From positions 63,169,097 to 63,233,096 of the forward strand of contig NC_084836.1 of NCBI RefSeq assembly GCF_033115175.1: a stretch of DNA of 64,000 bases, read 5' to 3'. The notes under the pieces are model-generated. The model worked only from the letters and a program-made list of their open reading frames with translations, was not told the DNA's origin and did no database searches. Source of the DNA: Lepus europaeus (taxonomy: Eukaryota; Chordata; Mammalia; Lagomorpha; Leporidae). The position numbers and the translations under genes are program-made. This document shows, piece by piece, positions 1-10,752 of this stretch; positions within the stretch are counted from its first letter, which is position 1, and each line of letters begins with the position of its first letter.

Positions 1-584
1 AGTATTCAATGTGTAATGATCAAATCAAGGTAGTTAATGGCTCCTTCTCCATGTCATTGCTAAGACCTATTAGGCTGTTGCACAAATAATTAATTCCCAA
101 ATCCAGTGAAACTGGGTGCAGATAGAGAATCTCTAAACAAGTAGAATTTTATTGCCCCGCATCAGCTTTTACAAGCCCTGCTCCCAGGACATTCCAGAGT
201 GCTAAGATGAGACATTGTAAATAAGTGACTGAACCAGCGGGACTTTCCGCACCTTCCCCACCCACCCGGGCCGGCTGGATGTGGCTGCCTGCACGTACAC
301 ATGACTCTCCCAACAAGCAGGTTAACAGGACCACAGCCTGCTGCTCCGCAGGCTGGGAAACCTTCTCTCAGGCCCCACCATGCTGTCGCTCCTAAGTAAA
401 GCCTTTTCCGCCTTGGCTGGTTGTCTCCACACCTTCTCCAGACCCGAAAAATTCCTAAAACCTAACGGTCAATGCTTTCTGTTTGGAGTCTTTGAGCTGC
501 TTTCTTCTATTTGTTGTTATTGGGAACTACAGTTTCTTGCCCATGAACTTTCTGAAGACTGCTCATGTATACAGTTTGAAGTTG
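1..584. other. Mostly unassigned DNA
   Basis: The first ~60 bases resemble an old L1 segment ('aatgatcaaatcaaggtagtta'-like wording), too short to classify. The rest, including a moderately GC-rich patch near 240-290, shows no recognisable gene, RNA or repeat. ORFs crossing it have no familiar domain. Confidence 0.35.
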
Positions 585-939
585 GGGGGGGGGGGGGCAG
601 CATTGTGGTACAGCAAGTTAAGCCACTGCTTGTGACACCAGCATTCCTATTGGATTGCCGGTTCAAGTCCAGACTTCTCTGCTTCGGGTCCCACTCCCTG
701 TCAGTGCACCTAGGAAGCATCAGCAGGTGGCCCAAGTACTTGGATCCCTACCACCCACATGGGAGACTCAGATGGGGTTCTAGGCTTCTGGTTTGTGGTG
801 ACGATCTGGGGAGTAAACCAATCGTGGGTGGAAAATCAATCTCTCTCGTTCTCTTTCTTGCTCTCTCTTTCTCTCTCCCCCAACCCTGTCACTCTGCCTT
901 TCAAATAAATACAATAAATCTTTTGCTTAAAAAAAAAAA
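585..939 (+). mobile_element. C-repeat SINE (full-length)
   Basis: Plus-oriented lagomorph C-repeat: a tRNA-like head ('gcattgtggtacagcaagtt'), the body ('tgggagactcagatggggtt'), a pyrimidine-rich stretch and the tail 'ctttcaaataaatac' plus poly(A). A run of 14 G (587-600) lies where the head should begin, so the first bases of the element are replaced or expanded. Confidence 0.9.
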
Positions 940-944
940 GTTCA

Positions 945-1485
945 AAACCCTAACAGGCAAAACTGGTAATGAACATGAACTAGCAAATACACATACACAC
1001 ACATCAAAAAATTTAATTAGCACAAGTAAATAATTTTATCCTCACTGGCAAAGAAATACAAATAAACCCAGAAATGAGATAGCACATTTTCATTGAATTA
1101 GCAAAGCTACAGAGGCTGGTGTAGGCAGAGATACGAGGTAGGATGATGTCAGCTTGGCAACACGTGCCCCAATGTCACATGTGCGTACCTTTGAATCCAC
1201 AGTGATCTTCTGAGTGATTTCTCCAAACAAGAAAAGAAGGTTCATTACAGTGCCATTGAAAAACCAGAAGTAGAACTAAACAAAGAAAACAAAAATTTGT
1301 AAGGGAAGGCTGATAAATTAGCAACTGCGTGCTTTTGTGTGACAGGAACTTGATACAAAACATGTTCATTGTGACCCTGCGTAGGCAACATTTGTATAAG
1401 TGTAGGCAAAAGGAATATTTATCACAATTTGTATAATGGGAATCTGCTGAGTCAAGTGAATTTCAAGCTCAAGCGGCAGAATGGT
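945..1485 (+). mobile_element. Old L1-like LINE fragment (ORF2 3' part)
   Basis: Text such as 'caaagaaatacaaataaacc', 'gagatagcacattttcat' and 'cattacagtgccattgaaaa' follows the order of the 3' part of ancient mammalian L1 ORF2 (the block that normally reads aaagaaatgcaaat... then gagatacca...). It is heavily decayed with no usable frame. The family name is from memory. Confidence 0.5.
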
Positions 1486-1640
1486 GTGAATTCCCACGAG
1501 CTCCCACGAGCTTCCGCTCGTGCCTGAGCCCCTTTCCTCTGTATCCCCGCCTGCTGCCTTCTTCCCTTCCAATGTTTTAAGCAGATCTGAGACACTTTTC
1601 CTGCAAATAGTTTAATGTGCACTTCTTAAAGAAAGGACTT

Positions 1641-1972
1641 TTTTTTTTTTTGACAGGCAGAGTGGACAGTGAGAGAGACACAGAGAGAAAAGTCTTCCTT
1701 TTGCCGTTGGTTCACCCCCAAGTGGTAGCAATGGCCAGCATGTTGTGGCCGGCGCGCTGTGCTGATCTGAAGCCAGGAGCCAGGTGCTTCCTCCTGGTCT
1801 CCCATGCAGGTGCAGGGCCCAAGCACCTGGGCCATCCTCCACTGCACTCCCGGGCCACAGCAGAGAGCTGGCCTGGAAGAGGGGCAACCGGGACAGAATC
1901 CAGCGCACCCAACCAGGGTGTCGGCGCTGCAGGCGGACGATTGGCCAGTTGAGCCATGGCGCCGGCCAAGAT
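1641..1972 (-). mobile_element. CSINE2-type SINE
   Basis: Poly(T), then 'gacaggcagagtggacagtg', reading to 'gccatggcgccggcc': a minus-strand CSINE2. It is flanked by the duplication 'aaggactt' (1633-1640 and 1973-1980), so both ends are intact. Confidence 0.93.
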
Positions 1973-2302
1973 AAGGACTTTTTAAACATAATCTCCAAAC
2001 TGCTATCCTACCTAAAAAATCCTAACAATGCCTTGATAAAATGAGTTCTATCTGGCCACTGTTGGCATACAGTAGGAAATGCCACTTACCTTCAACATTT
2101 CCTGTCCCAAAAATGGAATCAACATTTCTCAAAAAAAGAAAAAAGAAAAGAAAAAGAAAAAACTCTAGTTCTTTTCAGTGGGGAATAGTATTTTAGAGGC
2201 TACACTCTAGGGAGGGCACTTATTCCACTTACGAGGGGTTCATTATTTCCAGATCTTTGCAGTGGGCAGAGCAAGGAAATGTGTTGTTGTTTTAAATCTA
2301 TA
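1973..2302. other. Unassigned stretch
   Basis: No gene or classifiable repeat. The only structure is a purine-rich AAAAG/AAAAGA patch at about 2135-2162. Confidence 0.35.
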
Positions 2303-2580
2303 AACCAGGGCAGGTTTGACCCAGCAGTTAAGTTGCTAGTTAGGGTCCCTCACCCCACATCAAAGTGCTGGGCTCCTGATGCCAGCTTCTGTTAATGGAG
2401 ATCCCGGGAGACAGTGGTACTGACTCAAATAGTGGGCCTCTAGCCACCCACCAGGGAGACCCAGATTCAGTCCCAAGTGCAAAGCTTTGTCCCGCCCACT
2501 GACCTGGCCATGGGAGGCATTTGGGAAAAAGGGAGCTCACCCTGTCTCTCTGTCTCTCTCAAATAAATGTTTTAATTTAA
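2303..2580 (+). mobile_element. Diverged C-repeat SINE
   Basis: 'cagcagttaagttgctagtt' head, 'ccacccaccagggagaccca' body, 'ctctctcaaataaatg' tail. It is more diverged than neighbours and directly abuts the next, oppositely oriented SINE. Confidence 0.82.
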
Positions 2581-2856
2581 TGAACTTATTTATTTGAAAG
2601 ACAGAGTGACAGAGAAGAAGAGGTGAAGAGAGGGATCTTCTATCCTCTGGTTCACTCCCCAAATCCCTGCAACAGCCAGGGCTGGGCCAGGCCAAAGCCA
2701 GGCGCCGGGAGCTCCATCCTGGTCTCCCATATTGTTGGTGGGGACCCAAATACTTGATCCATTTACGTGCCGTATCCGGGAAGCTGGTGTCAGGAACTCA
2801 ACCCCAGGCATCCCAAGCTGTGTCTTTAACTGCTGAGCCAGACACTTGCCCCTGTA
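2581..2856 (-). mobile_element. C-repeat SINE
   Basis: 'tatttatttgaaagacagag' tail side through 'tgctgagccagacacttgcc' head side. It forms a tail-to-tail inverted pair with the preceding copy (2303-2580). Confidence 0.88.
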
Positions 2857-3329
2857 ACAAATCTGAACATCCACTGATGATTCCTGACTGAATACAGAAT
2901 CTCCATGGTAACTGCACAAACAGTGATTTATCATTCCTTCTGCACTGATTAGTCCACATCTTACCGTAACCAGCATTCCTTCCCCACCCTCCCTGCCCTG
3001 TCAATTGCTTGCTTGTTTGTATGTTAGTGTCAGTACAAATGCATGGATTCCTTTTTATTCAGTGGGAATAAATGTCTATTAATGTCACTATCATTTTGCT
3101 GCTCAGATGATCTGCTCAAGTGCAGGTCTGGGATGAGGGAAAGCCGACAGCGGGCTCCTGCCTCCCTGTGACACAGCCCCATGCTGGTCTCATGCGGCTT
3201 TACCTGAGAGCATAGCGAGCATCCTTGGCCCCATTGCCTTTTCCCTGGCCCAGCCATGGAAACAGTCGACTTTACAAGAAGCCCTGGCTCTTTTTCATAG
3301 GAAATGGCTTTTTAAAAAACAATATTTGA
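2857..3329. other. Unassigned unique-looking DNA
   Basis: No recognisable coding exon, RNA or repeat family is seen in this ~470 bp. Confidence 0.3.
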
Positions 3330-3680
3330 GAGGTGGTCGTTGTGGTTCTGTGGGTTAAACCACCTCCCTGAAAACCTCCATCCCATATCAGGGTGCTGGT
3401 TCAAGTCCTGGTTCTAATCCCCGCTACTCCACTTCCAATCTAGCACTCCTGCTAATGCATCCCGGGAGGCAGCAGATGATGGTTCAAGTGCTTGGGCTCC
3501 TGCCACCCCATGTGGGAGCCCGGATAGAGTCCCCAGCTCTTGGTTTCTACCTGGCCCAGTCCTGGCTGTTGCAGACATTTGGCAAGTGAACCAGTAGACA
3601 GAAATTCCATATCTCCCTCTCTCTCCCCCCTCCTCCTTCTTTCCCTCTCTCCCTCCTCTCAGGCTTTTAAGTAGATGAAA
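3330..3680 (+). mobile_element. Diverged C-repeat SINE
   Basis: Head 'ggtcgttgtggttctgtggg', body 'gccaccccatgtgggagccc', CT-rich 3' part ending near 'aggcttttaagtagatgaaa'; the A-rich tail is eroded. Confidence 0.82.
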
Positions 3681-3925
3681 ATATAGAACAAAACCATGTG
3701 TCCAGGTGTTGCTTAAGCAACTTGTTTTTCTTTGTGATTTTTCCATTTTCTGTCCAGTTATTTGTTACTTTTTTACTTCTCCCCTGAATGTGTTGATTTA
3801 GCTTTATTTTGTAACTATATAAAACATGAACAAGACTCCAAAAGCTAAAACTACACACAAATGTGTACCCAACAAATTTCAGGTACTTAACATGCTTTTT
3901 GGTATCAGTACAAAGTCAGGAGTTC

Positions 3926-4262
3926 TTTTTTTTTTTTTTTTCTTAACATTTGATTTTATTTATTTGAAAGGCAGAGTTACAAAGAAAGAGGAAGACACGG
4001 AGAAAGAGAGATCTTCCATCTGCTGGGTCACTCCCCAAATGGCCACAACAGTCAGGGCTGGGCCAGTGAAAGCCAGGAGCCAGGAACTCCATTTTTGTCT
4101 CCCATGTAGGTGGCAGGGACCAAAGTACTTGGGCCATCTTCCACTATCTTCCCAGGCTTTAGCATTGGAAAATAGAGCAGCTGGGACTCGAACTGGTGCT
4201 CTGATGAGGGATTCTGGGATCATGGGCCGTCCTCAGGGTCTCCACAGTGCTGGCCCAGGGAT
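3926..4262 (-). mobile_element. C-repeat SINE
   Basis: Poly(T) then 'ttatttatttgaaaggcagag', tapering at the head side near 'cacagtgctggcccaggg'. Confidence 0.88.
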
Positions 4263-4433
4263 GATTTTTTACTTCCTGGGAGGTAATCCACTAATGTTAC
4301 CACTCTTATTTTTGTTCAGATTACCCTAGGTTTGGCCAGGGAAAGCCCTTCAGCTTTGGCATTTCTCTCTCCATAGCCCTTCAGTTCTGACCCCACCCTA
4401 ACAGAGCTGATCAGCCTCTGCACTGCTCTTCCA

Positions 4434-4454
4434 GTGTGTGTGTGTGTGTGTGTG
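4434..4454 (+). repeat. (GT)n microsatellite
   Basis: About ten GT units lie directly beside the poly(T) tail of the next CSINE2 copy. Confidence 0.9.
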
Positions 4455-4458
<4 letters not shown>

Positions 4459-4494
<36 letters not shown>

Positions 4495-4820
4495 ACAGGC
4501 AGCGTGGACAGTGATAGAGAGACAGAGAGAAAGGTCTTCCTTTTGCCATTGGTTCACCCTCCAATGGCTGCCGCGGCCAGCGCGCTGTGGCTGGCACACC
4601 GTGCCAATCCGAAACCAGGAGCCAGGTGCTTCCTCCTGGTCTCCCATGGGGTGCAGGGCCCAAGCACTTGGGCCATCCTCCACTGCACTCCTGGGCCACA
4701 GCAGAGAGCTGGCCTGGAAGAGGGGCAACCGGGACAGAATCCGGCGCCCTGACTGGGACTAGAACCCAGTGTGCTGGCACCACAAGGCGGAGGATTAGCC
4801 TATTGAGCCCTGGCGCTGGC
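4459..4820 (-). mobile_element. CSINE2-type SINE with long poly(T)
   Basis: A T run of about 35 (4459-4493) then 'gacaggcagcgtggacagtg' and the CSINE2 body to 'gagccctggcgctggcc'. The long pure tail suggests a young insertion. Confidence 0.93.
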
Positions 4821-4830
4821 CCTCTCTCTC

Positions 4831-5310
4831 TTTTTTTTAATGGGAAAATAACTTCATTTCATTGGGGGGAGCGAGTGGGCATCCACTCTCAGAATTGGTG
4901 CTAGGGGCTTTGAGGACCTCGGGCACTCTGAAACACACGGTCTTGCTCAGAGGTTGGCACTCGCCCATGGTGGCTACATTGCCAATCTGGACATCCCTGA
5001 AGCAGGGGGACAAGTGCACGGTCATGTTCCCGTGGTGCTTCGCAAAGTGGTTGTACTCGCGGATGCAGTGGGGGCTGTCCTGGGGGATGACAGGGGTCAT
5101 GGTCACCACACCAGCCAGGCTCCAGCTTCGGACAGAGATGTTTCTTGTTGATGCAGGAGCCCTGGGTAGCCTCCTTTGAGGGAGTGAGGTGGGGGTCCGG
5201 AAGCCCACGCCCCTGTCCTTGTAGCTGCGCAGGGGCTTCTCCCAGCAGGACACTCTGGTTGTTCTGAAAGATGTAGGCTCAGTCGGGGTGTCGGCAGCTT
5301 CCTGCCACCT
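4831..5310 (-). pseudogene. RPS11: RPS11 processed pseudogene
   Basis: The minus strand encodes a decayed copy of small-subunit ribosomal protein S11 (uS17). The C-terminal half is clear: VHLSPCFRDVQIG and GECQPLSKTV correspond to the S11 core. The N-terminus shows ADTPTE (parent ADIQTE) then PTSF (parent PTIF), with six codons between lost. The middle is scrambled by frameshifts, so the parental frame is not kept, although no stop interrupts the composite ORF. Downstream of the lost stop, 'aatgaaatgaagttatttt' matches the end of the RPS11 mRNA (AATAAA mutated to AATGAA) and is followed by an A tail (T run 4831-4838). No introns plus an A tail indicate retroposition. A CSINE2 lies ten bases beyond the tail. 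It is not expected to encode protein; parental residues are from memory. Confidence 0.92.
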
Positions 5311-5465
5311 CCAACGTGTCTTTTTGTGAAAAGTGAGCAGACGCATGCGGTGTTCCCACTTGCGGCTGATCAGCAAGTGCAGTAGGCTATGTTCTCTTCG
5401 GCTCTCAGCTTGTTTTTCTGAGCAGTAAAGGCTGAGCGCCTCTACATGAAAACTGCCTACACTCC

Positions 5466-5487
5466 ATTGTGTGTGTGTGTGTGTGGG
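5466..5487 (+). repeat. (GT)n microsatellite followed by G run
   Basis: Roughly ten GT units followed by GGGGGG, in otherwise unassigned DNA. Confidence 0.85.
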
Positions 5488-5597
5488 GGGTGTAATGTCA
5501 CATTCAGGTTACTTTATCCATTTTGCAATCACAAATCATACTTCAGAATATTATATAAGCATTTTGTGTATTATCAGAGATGCTTCCTCAGGTTGTA

Positions 5598-5672
5598 CAC
5601 TCCTGAATTCCACTGGCCCAGCCAATGGATTGCAAAATCAATCTCTCTCTGATCTCTCTCTCTCAAACCCTT
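5598..5672 (+). mobile_element. C-repeat 3' fragment
   Basis: Only the 3' third is visible: 'tccactggcccagcc' then 'aatctctctctgatctctct' and a degraded 'tcaaaccc' tail. Confidence 0.45.
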
Positions 5673-5723
5673 ACCCAGTCACTCCTTGTCATGGTCCCAG
5701 ACATTGGTATTGTGTTGTGTAGG

Positions 5724-6045
5724 TTTTTTTTTTTTAAAAGGTTTGTTTTGTTTATTTGAAAGAGTTACAGACAGAGGGAGGGAGAGACAGAGAAAAAGGT
5801 CTTCCATCCACTGGTTCACTTCCAAACGGCTGCAACGGCAAGAGCTGGGCCAATCCAAAACCAGGAGCCAGGAGCCTCTTCAGGCTCTCCCACCCAGGAG
5901 GCAGGGGCCCAAAAACTTGGGCCATCCTTCACTGCTTCCCCAGGCCATAGCAGAAAGCTGGATCAGAAGTGGAGCAGCTGGGACTTGAACCGAGGCTGGC
6001 ACTGCAGGCCGAGACTTTAACCCGCAGCACCACAGCGCCAGCCCC
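5724..6045 (-). mobile_element. C-repeat SINE
   Basis: 'tttatttgaaagagttacag' through 'ccacagcgccagcccc'; complete body. Confidence 0.9.
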
Positions 6046-6085
6046 TATTGTGTTGTGTTTCTCTTTCCCGCAAAATGTGCCTTAG

Positions 6086-6218
6086 GGGCCAGCATCGCAG
6101 CACAGCAGATTAAGCCACTGCCTATGACACCGGCATCCCATAGGGAATGAGTTTGAATCCCAGTTGCTCCACTTCCAATCCAGTTCTCTGCTAGTGTGTC
6201 TGGGAAAACAGAGAAGCC
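6086..6218 (+). mobile_element. C-repeat 5' fragment
   Basis: The head 'ggggccagcatcgcagcaca' and first half are present up to 'gtgtgtctgggaaaacagag'. The 3' half is missing and GC-rich DNA follows. Confidence 0.75.
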
Positions 6219-6411
6219 CTCCTGCCCCCCAGGCCCTCAACTCTGGGGGTGGAGACTTGGCCTCACCACCGCTCCTGCATAGGCCACACCCTCCCCCTTG
6301 CTCCCCCTCTCCTTCACTCCTCCTCCTCTTTGTCCACTCCTCACTCATCCACAGGAACTCCACAGGCCCCTCCCAGTCCTCTCCCGCCCTGGCCTGCCTG
6401 GCGGACTGCAA

Positions 6412-6568
6412 ACAGCACAGGCTCTGGATTAAAAAGGTAAATTTCACTTTTGCTTCTGTGTCAGTGAGCTTCATGACCATGGGCACATTCTAAATCTCTC
6501 TGAGTCTGAGTGTCTTACCTGTAAGGAGAATGGTAAGATCTGCCTTGCAGAGTTGTTGTAGGGTTAAT
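6412..6568 (+). repeat. MIR-like ancient SINE fragment
   Basis: 'ggctctggattaaa', 'agcttcatgaccatgggc', 'aaatctctctgagtctgagt' and 'gttgttgtagggttaa' follow the order of the MIR consensus on the plus strand. A C-repeat is inserted right after it. Confidence 0.6.
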
Positions 6569-6570
6569 AC

Positions 6571-6852
6571 TGCCGGGTTTCTTTTTTATTTTTACTTGGA
6601 AGGCAGAGAAATAGAAACAGAGATAGACAAAGATCTTCAATTTTCTGGTTCACTCCCCAAGTGCTTGCCACAGCCAGGAGCCTGGAATTCAATCCAAGGC
6701 TCCCACAAAGGGGGCAGTGACCCAAGCACTTGAGCCATCATCACCTGCTGCCTCCCAGGGTGCGCATTCAGCAGGAGGCTGGACAGGAAGCAGAGGGGGA
6801 TGCAAACACAGAGACTGCTACGGGATGCAGGTATCACAGGCAAACACTCCCA
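6571..6852 (-). mobile_element. Diverged C-repeat SINE
   Basis: 'tttttacttggaaggcagag' to 'gatgcaggtatcacaggc'; the head is eroded. Confidence 0.8.
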
Positions 6853-7001
6853 CGGTGATGATTTTAGTATCTGATGTCTTAGTAGCTCAGTCAGTATTCA
6901 CTGGTAGGGATGATGACTGAGAGAAGTTCAGCTTCCTGCCGGAAATGTCACCCCATGGAAGGAAGGCCAAAAAGATAACTTAATACTCTTTCCTCTCCAT
7001 C

Positions 7002-7340
7002 TTTTTTTTTTTTTTTAAGATTCCATCTATTCATTTGAGAGATAGAGTCACAGACAGAGAGAGGTAGAGACAGAGAGAGGTCTTCCATCCGCCAGTTCAT
7101 TCCCCAAATGGCCAAAATGGCCAGAGCTGCGCCGATCTGAAGCCAGGAGCCAGGAGCTTCCTCTGGTCTCCGACACGGGTGCAGGGGCCCAAGTGTCTGG
7201 CCCATCTTCTACTGCTTTCCCAGGCCACAGCAGAGAGCTGGATTGGAAGAGGAACAGCCAGGACTCGAACCAGTGTCCATATGGGATGCTGGCACCGCAA
7301 GCAGAGGATTAACCTACTGTGCCACAGCACTAGATCCCTC
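7002..7340 (-). mobile_element. C-repeat SINE
   Basis: Poly(T) then 'aagattccatctattcatttg', body 'cttccatccgccagttcatt', head 'gtgccacagcactagatcc'. Confidence 0.9.
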
Positions 7341-7654
7341 TGTCCGTCTTCTAAACTGTGTTTCTTCACTTGAAAAAGTAAATGATTGGGAAGGCCTTTT
7401 CAACACTAAAATGATATTTTAATGGCAAATAAAAATGAGCAGACGCATTCTAAAGTCCCATTATAGAGAAGATCAAGTAAGGTCTCTGCAGTTCAACCTG
7501 CTTAAATTAAAATCTGCTAAAAAATAATCTTTAGAGACGTTTTTTGTTTCTTCCTTCGTACATTATTGCCAGCAGTGTCGCTGTGTGTATGATCAACCAT
7601 CTCTCTACACAAAAAAGTACTGTGGGCTCTGAGACTGCTTTCTTTCCATTTTTT
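7341..7654. other. Unassigned AT-rich stretch
   Basis: AT-rich DNA in which I see no gene, RNA or classifiable repeat. Confidence 0.3.
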
Positions 7655-7968
7655 TGTTTAAGCATATTTTTCCCCATTTTATTTGGAAGGCAGAGGAACA
7701 GAGAGACAGATGGAGAGAGATCTTCTATCTGCTGGTTCACTCTCCAACTCCAGTGCTGGGCCAAGTCGAAGCCAGAAGCCTGGAACTCATTCTGGGTCTC
7801 CCACATTGGCGGCGGGACCCAAGCCCTTGAGCCTTCACCCACTGCCTGGGAGGGTGCACGTGGGCAGGAGGCTGGATCAGAAGCAGAGTGGCACCAGGCA
7901 CCCTAACAAGGGACAAAGGCGTCCCGGGCAGAGACTCGGCTGCTCAGCCACACACCCACACAATGACA
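7655..7968 (-). mobile_element. C-repeat SINE
   Basis: 'ccccattttatttggaaggc' through 'ctgctcagccacacacccac'. Confidence 0.85.
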
Positions 7969-8007
7969 TACCCCATAAGAGCGTTTCAGTTAATGAGGGA
8001 CCTCAGG

Positions 8008-8412
8008 TACTGGTGTGATCCCACATGACTATAATGGGAAAAATTCCTGCACCTGATGACATCCTAACTGCTGAAATATGCTAAGGTAAGGCATTACTCC
8101 CGTGTTTGTGCTGACGTTGACGTAAACAAGCATAGCACATACCTCATGCACTGCACACACCATTCGATAATGATAATAAATGACTACGCTCCTGTCTATG
8201 TATTTGCCGTACTACACTTTTCATCATTCTTTTAGAATGTGCTTCCTCTACCTACTGAAAACACAGTGCCCGTTGTAGAAGCACCTCGGACAGACCCTTC
8301 AGGAGGTGTCCTAAAGAGAGGGTCTCTGTCACAGGAGGTGGCAGCTCCCTGCGTGGCACTGTCACTGAGGACCTCCTGATGGGACAGGATGTGGGGGTGC
8401 AGCCTAGGCCGA
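8008..8412 (+). repeat. Ancient interspersed repeat, class uncertain
   Basis: The order of 'tgatcccacatgactataat', 'gataatgataataaatgact', 'cccttcaggaggtgtcct' and 'cctaggccgacgtgtgtgt' matches an abundant old mammalian interspersed repeat that I recall but cannot name with certainty. The following C-repeat interrupts or truncates it. Confidence 0.45.
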
Positions 8413-8694
8413 CGTGTGTGTTTGAGTCCCGGCTGCTCCCCTTCCGATCCCGCTCTCTGCTATGGCCTGGGAAAGCAGTGGAAGATGGTCCCGGTCCTTG
8501 GGCCCCTGCACCCACAAGGGAGACCTGGAAGAAGCTCCTGGCTCCTGGCTTCGGATCGGCCCAGCTCTGGCCGTTGCAGCCATTTAGAGAGTGAACCAGC
8601 AGATGGAAGACCTTTCTCCCTCTCTCTCTCTCCCTCTCTCTCTCTCTCTTTCTCTGTAACTCTACTTCTCAAGTAAATAAAATCTTTTTAAAAA
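8413..8694 (+). mobile_element. C-repeat SINE, 5' truncated
   Basis: It begins at 'gagtcccggctgctcccctt' (just inside the tRNA-like B-box region), so the first ~65 bases are missing, and runs to 'ctcaagtaaataaaatct'. It contains a (TCTC)n stretch at 8617-8652. Confidence 0.88.
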
Positions 8695-8705
8695 TTAAGA
8701 ATCAT

Positions 8706-8939
8706 AAAATGGTCACCACTAGCTATATGTGGCAATTAAGCATTGAAATATGGCTAGTTAGAATTGAGATATGCTGTAAATGTTAACTGCCCCCCCCAAA
8801 TATCAAAGACATAGATGGAATGAAAAAAGGAACACATCTAATTGATATTTTATATATTGATTACTTGTCTAAATGATACCACTTTAGGTGGATTCTATTA
8901 AATAAAACATTGCTTAGATTAACTTCACTTGCTTCTTTT
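8706..8939 (-). repeat. Old hAT/MER-type DNA repeat remnant (tentative)
   Basis: 'ctagctatatgtggcaatta', 'gaaatatggctagttagaat' and 'tatattgattacttgtctaa' resemble the MER-type element whose hallmark is 'agccacatgtggctattga'. Orientation and family are uncertain. Confidence 0.4.
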
Positions 8940-9270
8940 TACTTTTTTAAGATTTATTCATTTATTTGAAAGAGTTACAGAGAGAGGGGGAAAGACAGAG
9001 AGAGAAGGATCTTCCATCTGCTGGTTCACTCCTAAAATGGCTGCAACAGCTGAGGCTGAGACAGGCCAAAGCCAGGAGCCTGAAACTCCATTTGGGTCTC
9101 CCATAGGCGTACATGGGCCCAAGTACTTGGCCACCTTCTGCTACTTTCCCAGGTACATTAGGAGGAATCTGGATCCGAAATAAAGCAGCCAAGACTCAAA
9201 CCAGCACCCATATGGGATGCAGTATCACAGGCAGTGGCTTAACCTACCATACCATGATGCCAGCCCCTCT
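8940..9270 (-). mobile_element. C-repeat SINE
   Basis: 'ttttttaagatttattcattt' to 'ccataccatgatgccagcccc'. Confidence 0.9.
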
Positions 9271-9276
9271 TTTTAC

Positions 9277-9304
9277 TTCTTTCTTTCTTTCTTTCTTTCT
9301 TTGA
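9277..9304 (+). repeat. (TTTC)n at SINE tail
   Basis: About seven CTTT units replace the usual T-rich tail of the following minus-strand SINE. Confidence 0.9.
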
Positions 9305-9758
9305 AAGGCAGGAGAGAGAGAAAGAGAGAGAGAGCTTCTGTTCACTGGTTCACTTCCCTGATGCCTGCAACAGCCCAGGCCAGACTGAAGCTGAGAGCCA
9401 GGAGAAGTCCAGGTCTTCCACAAGGGTGGCAGGAACCCAAGTGCTTGGGCCATCATTTGCCGCCTTCTCAGGAAGCCGGATAGAAAACAGAGGAGCCAGG
9501 NNNNNNNNNNNNNNNNNNNNNNNNNNNNNNNNNNNNNNNNNNNNNNNNNNNNNNNNNNNNNNNNNNNNNNNNNNNNNNNNNNNNNNNNNNNNNNNNNNNN
9601 NNNNNNNNNNNNNNNNNNNNNNNNNNNNNNNNNNNNNNNNNNNNNNNNNNNNNNNNNNNNNNNNNNNNNNNNNNNNNNNNNNNNNNNNNNNNNNNNNNNN
9701 ACTAAAGCAGCACTCTGATACAAGATACAGGGACTTAACCCACTGTGCCACAGCTTCT
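9305..9758 (-). mobile_element. C-repeat SINE containing assembly gap
   Basis: Left of the gap the SINE reads from 'tgaaaggcaggagagag' to 'gaggagccagg'; right of it, it continues 'actaaagcagcactctga' to 'cactgtgccacagc'. The two flanks join at the expected point of the element. Its real length is probably ~255 bp rather than 454. Confidence 0.88.
9501..9700. other. Assembly gap (200 N)
   Basis: Exactly 200 N. The flanking SINE text is contiguous across the gap to within a few bases when compared with the copy at 24661-24975, so the number of missing bases may be close to zero. Confidence 0.99.
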
Positions 9759-9759
9759 G

Positions 9760-10544
9760 CGAATGTTGAGTACAAGAATTACCTAAGTGGCTCACACTGT
9801 ATTTCTCTTGCAAATAGCCAAGCGGGAAGTCTCTGTAACATTAGTAATCTCCACCACAGGCCTTGTCACTGACTTAGTAAATTTCATTTACTAAGGAAGA
9901 GCGTCTGATCTTTCTTTCTTGCCTGCGGTCTCTGGGAAGTAAAATCAACGACCCCTCCCTCGTAGTGACATTACTGCTTCAGAGCGACCCTCAGACCACC
10001 AGCAGCCAGCAGCTCTCTGACGAAGACCACTTGCTCGCCCACCCAGCGGCATGGCCGCCTTCCAGGGAGCCCACCCGCCAGAGGTCAGCCTTCAGCACGG
10101 TCCTCTGGTTAAAATGGAATTAACACCACGTTAACCCAGCCAAACGCCCCGAAACCCCAGTGCTGCGACAGCCCTGGCAGGGAACAGCAGGCCTTCAGCA
10201 GGAAGCCACGCGGGTCTCCTCCGAGCAGCGCTTTCTGCCTTTGCACGCCCGCGAAGCCTTTTACCCTGCACCCATGGGGTTGTGTTTCATGGGTTCACAG
10301 ACAAACTGCAGAGTTCTTGTGTGTTTTCTGTGTATGTGAATTATTCGATGGAAGATCCATGGCCTACGTCAGGTTCTCCAAGGGGTCTCGGAGTTGAGGT
10401 CTGAGCCCTCCTCCGAGCCTGTCCCGCTTAAAGGCTCAGTGATCACATTAGGCCCAGCTGGATAATCCAGGATGATCTCGCTGCCACCGGATTCATAATC
10501 CTGACTCCCTCTGCCAGGCCTCCTTACTGCGGAATTTAACATTC
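9760..10544. other. Unassigned low-repeat DNA
   Basis: About 785 bp, moderately GC-rich in 9950-10260, with no recognisable exon, RNA or repeat. Short ORFs have no familiar motif. Confidence 0.3.
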
Positions 10545-10752
10545 AGACTGCGGGAATCCGGGATCAGATGGAGATCCTGGGAGGCAGCTCACGTAACTGC
10601 CTCCCTGCCACCCACAAGGGAGATCTGGGCTGTATTCCCGGCTCCTTGTCAGCCCCTGCCCAGCCCAGGCACTGCATGTACGTGGGGCGTGAGCAGCAGA
10701 CGGGAGCCGGCTCTCTCCCTCTCTCAAATACACAAGCTAAAAAACACTTCAA
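10545..10752 (+). mobile_element. C-repeat SINE, 5' truncated
   Basis: Only the 3' two thirds remain: 'gagatcctgggaggcagctc', 'ccacccacaagggagatctg', 'ctctcaaatacacaagct'. Confidence 0.75.

Noticed and set aside
4459-4493. T runs as RNA polymerase III terminators of genes
   Set aside because: They are reverse complements of SINE poly(A) tails, not 3' ends of RNA genes.
9244-9872. ORFs spanning the N gap
   Set aside because: They are artefacts of translating N as open codons within a SINE.
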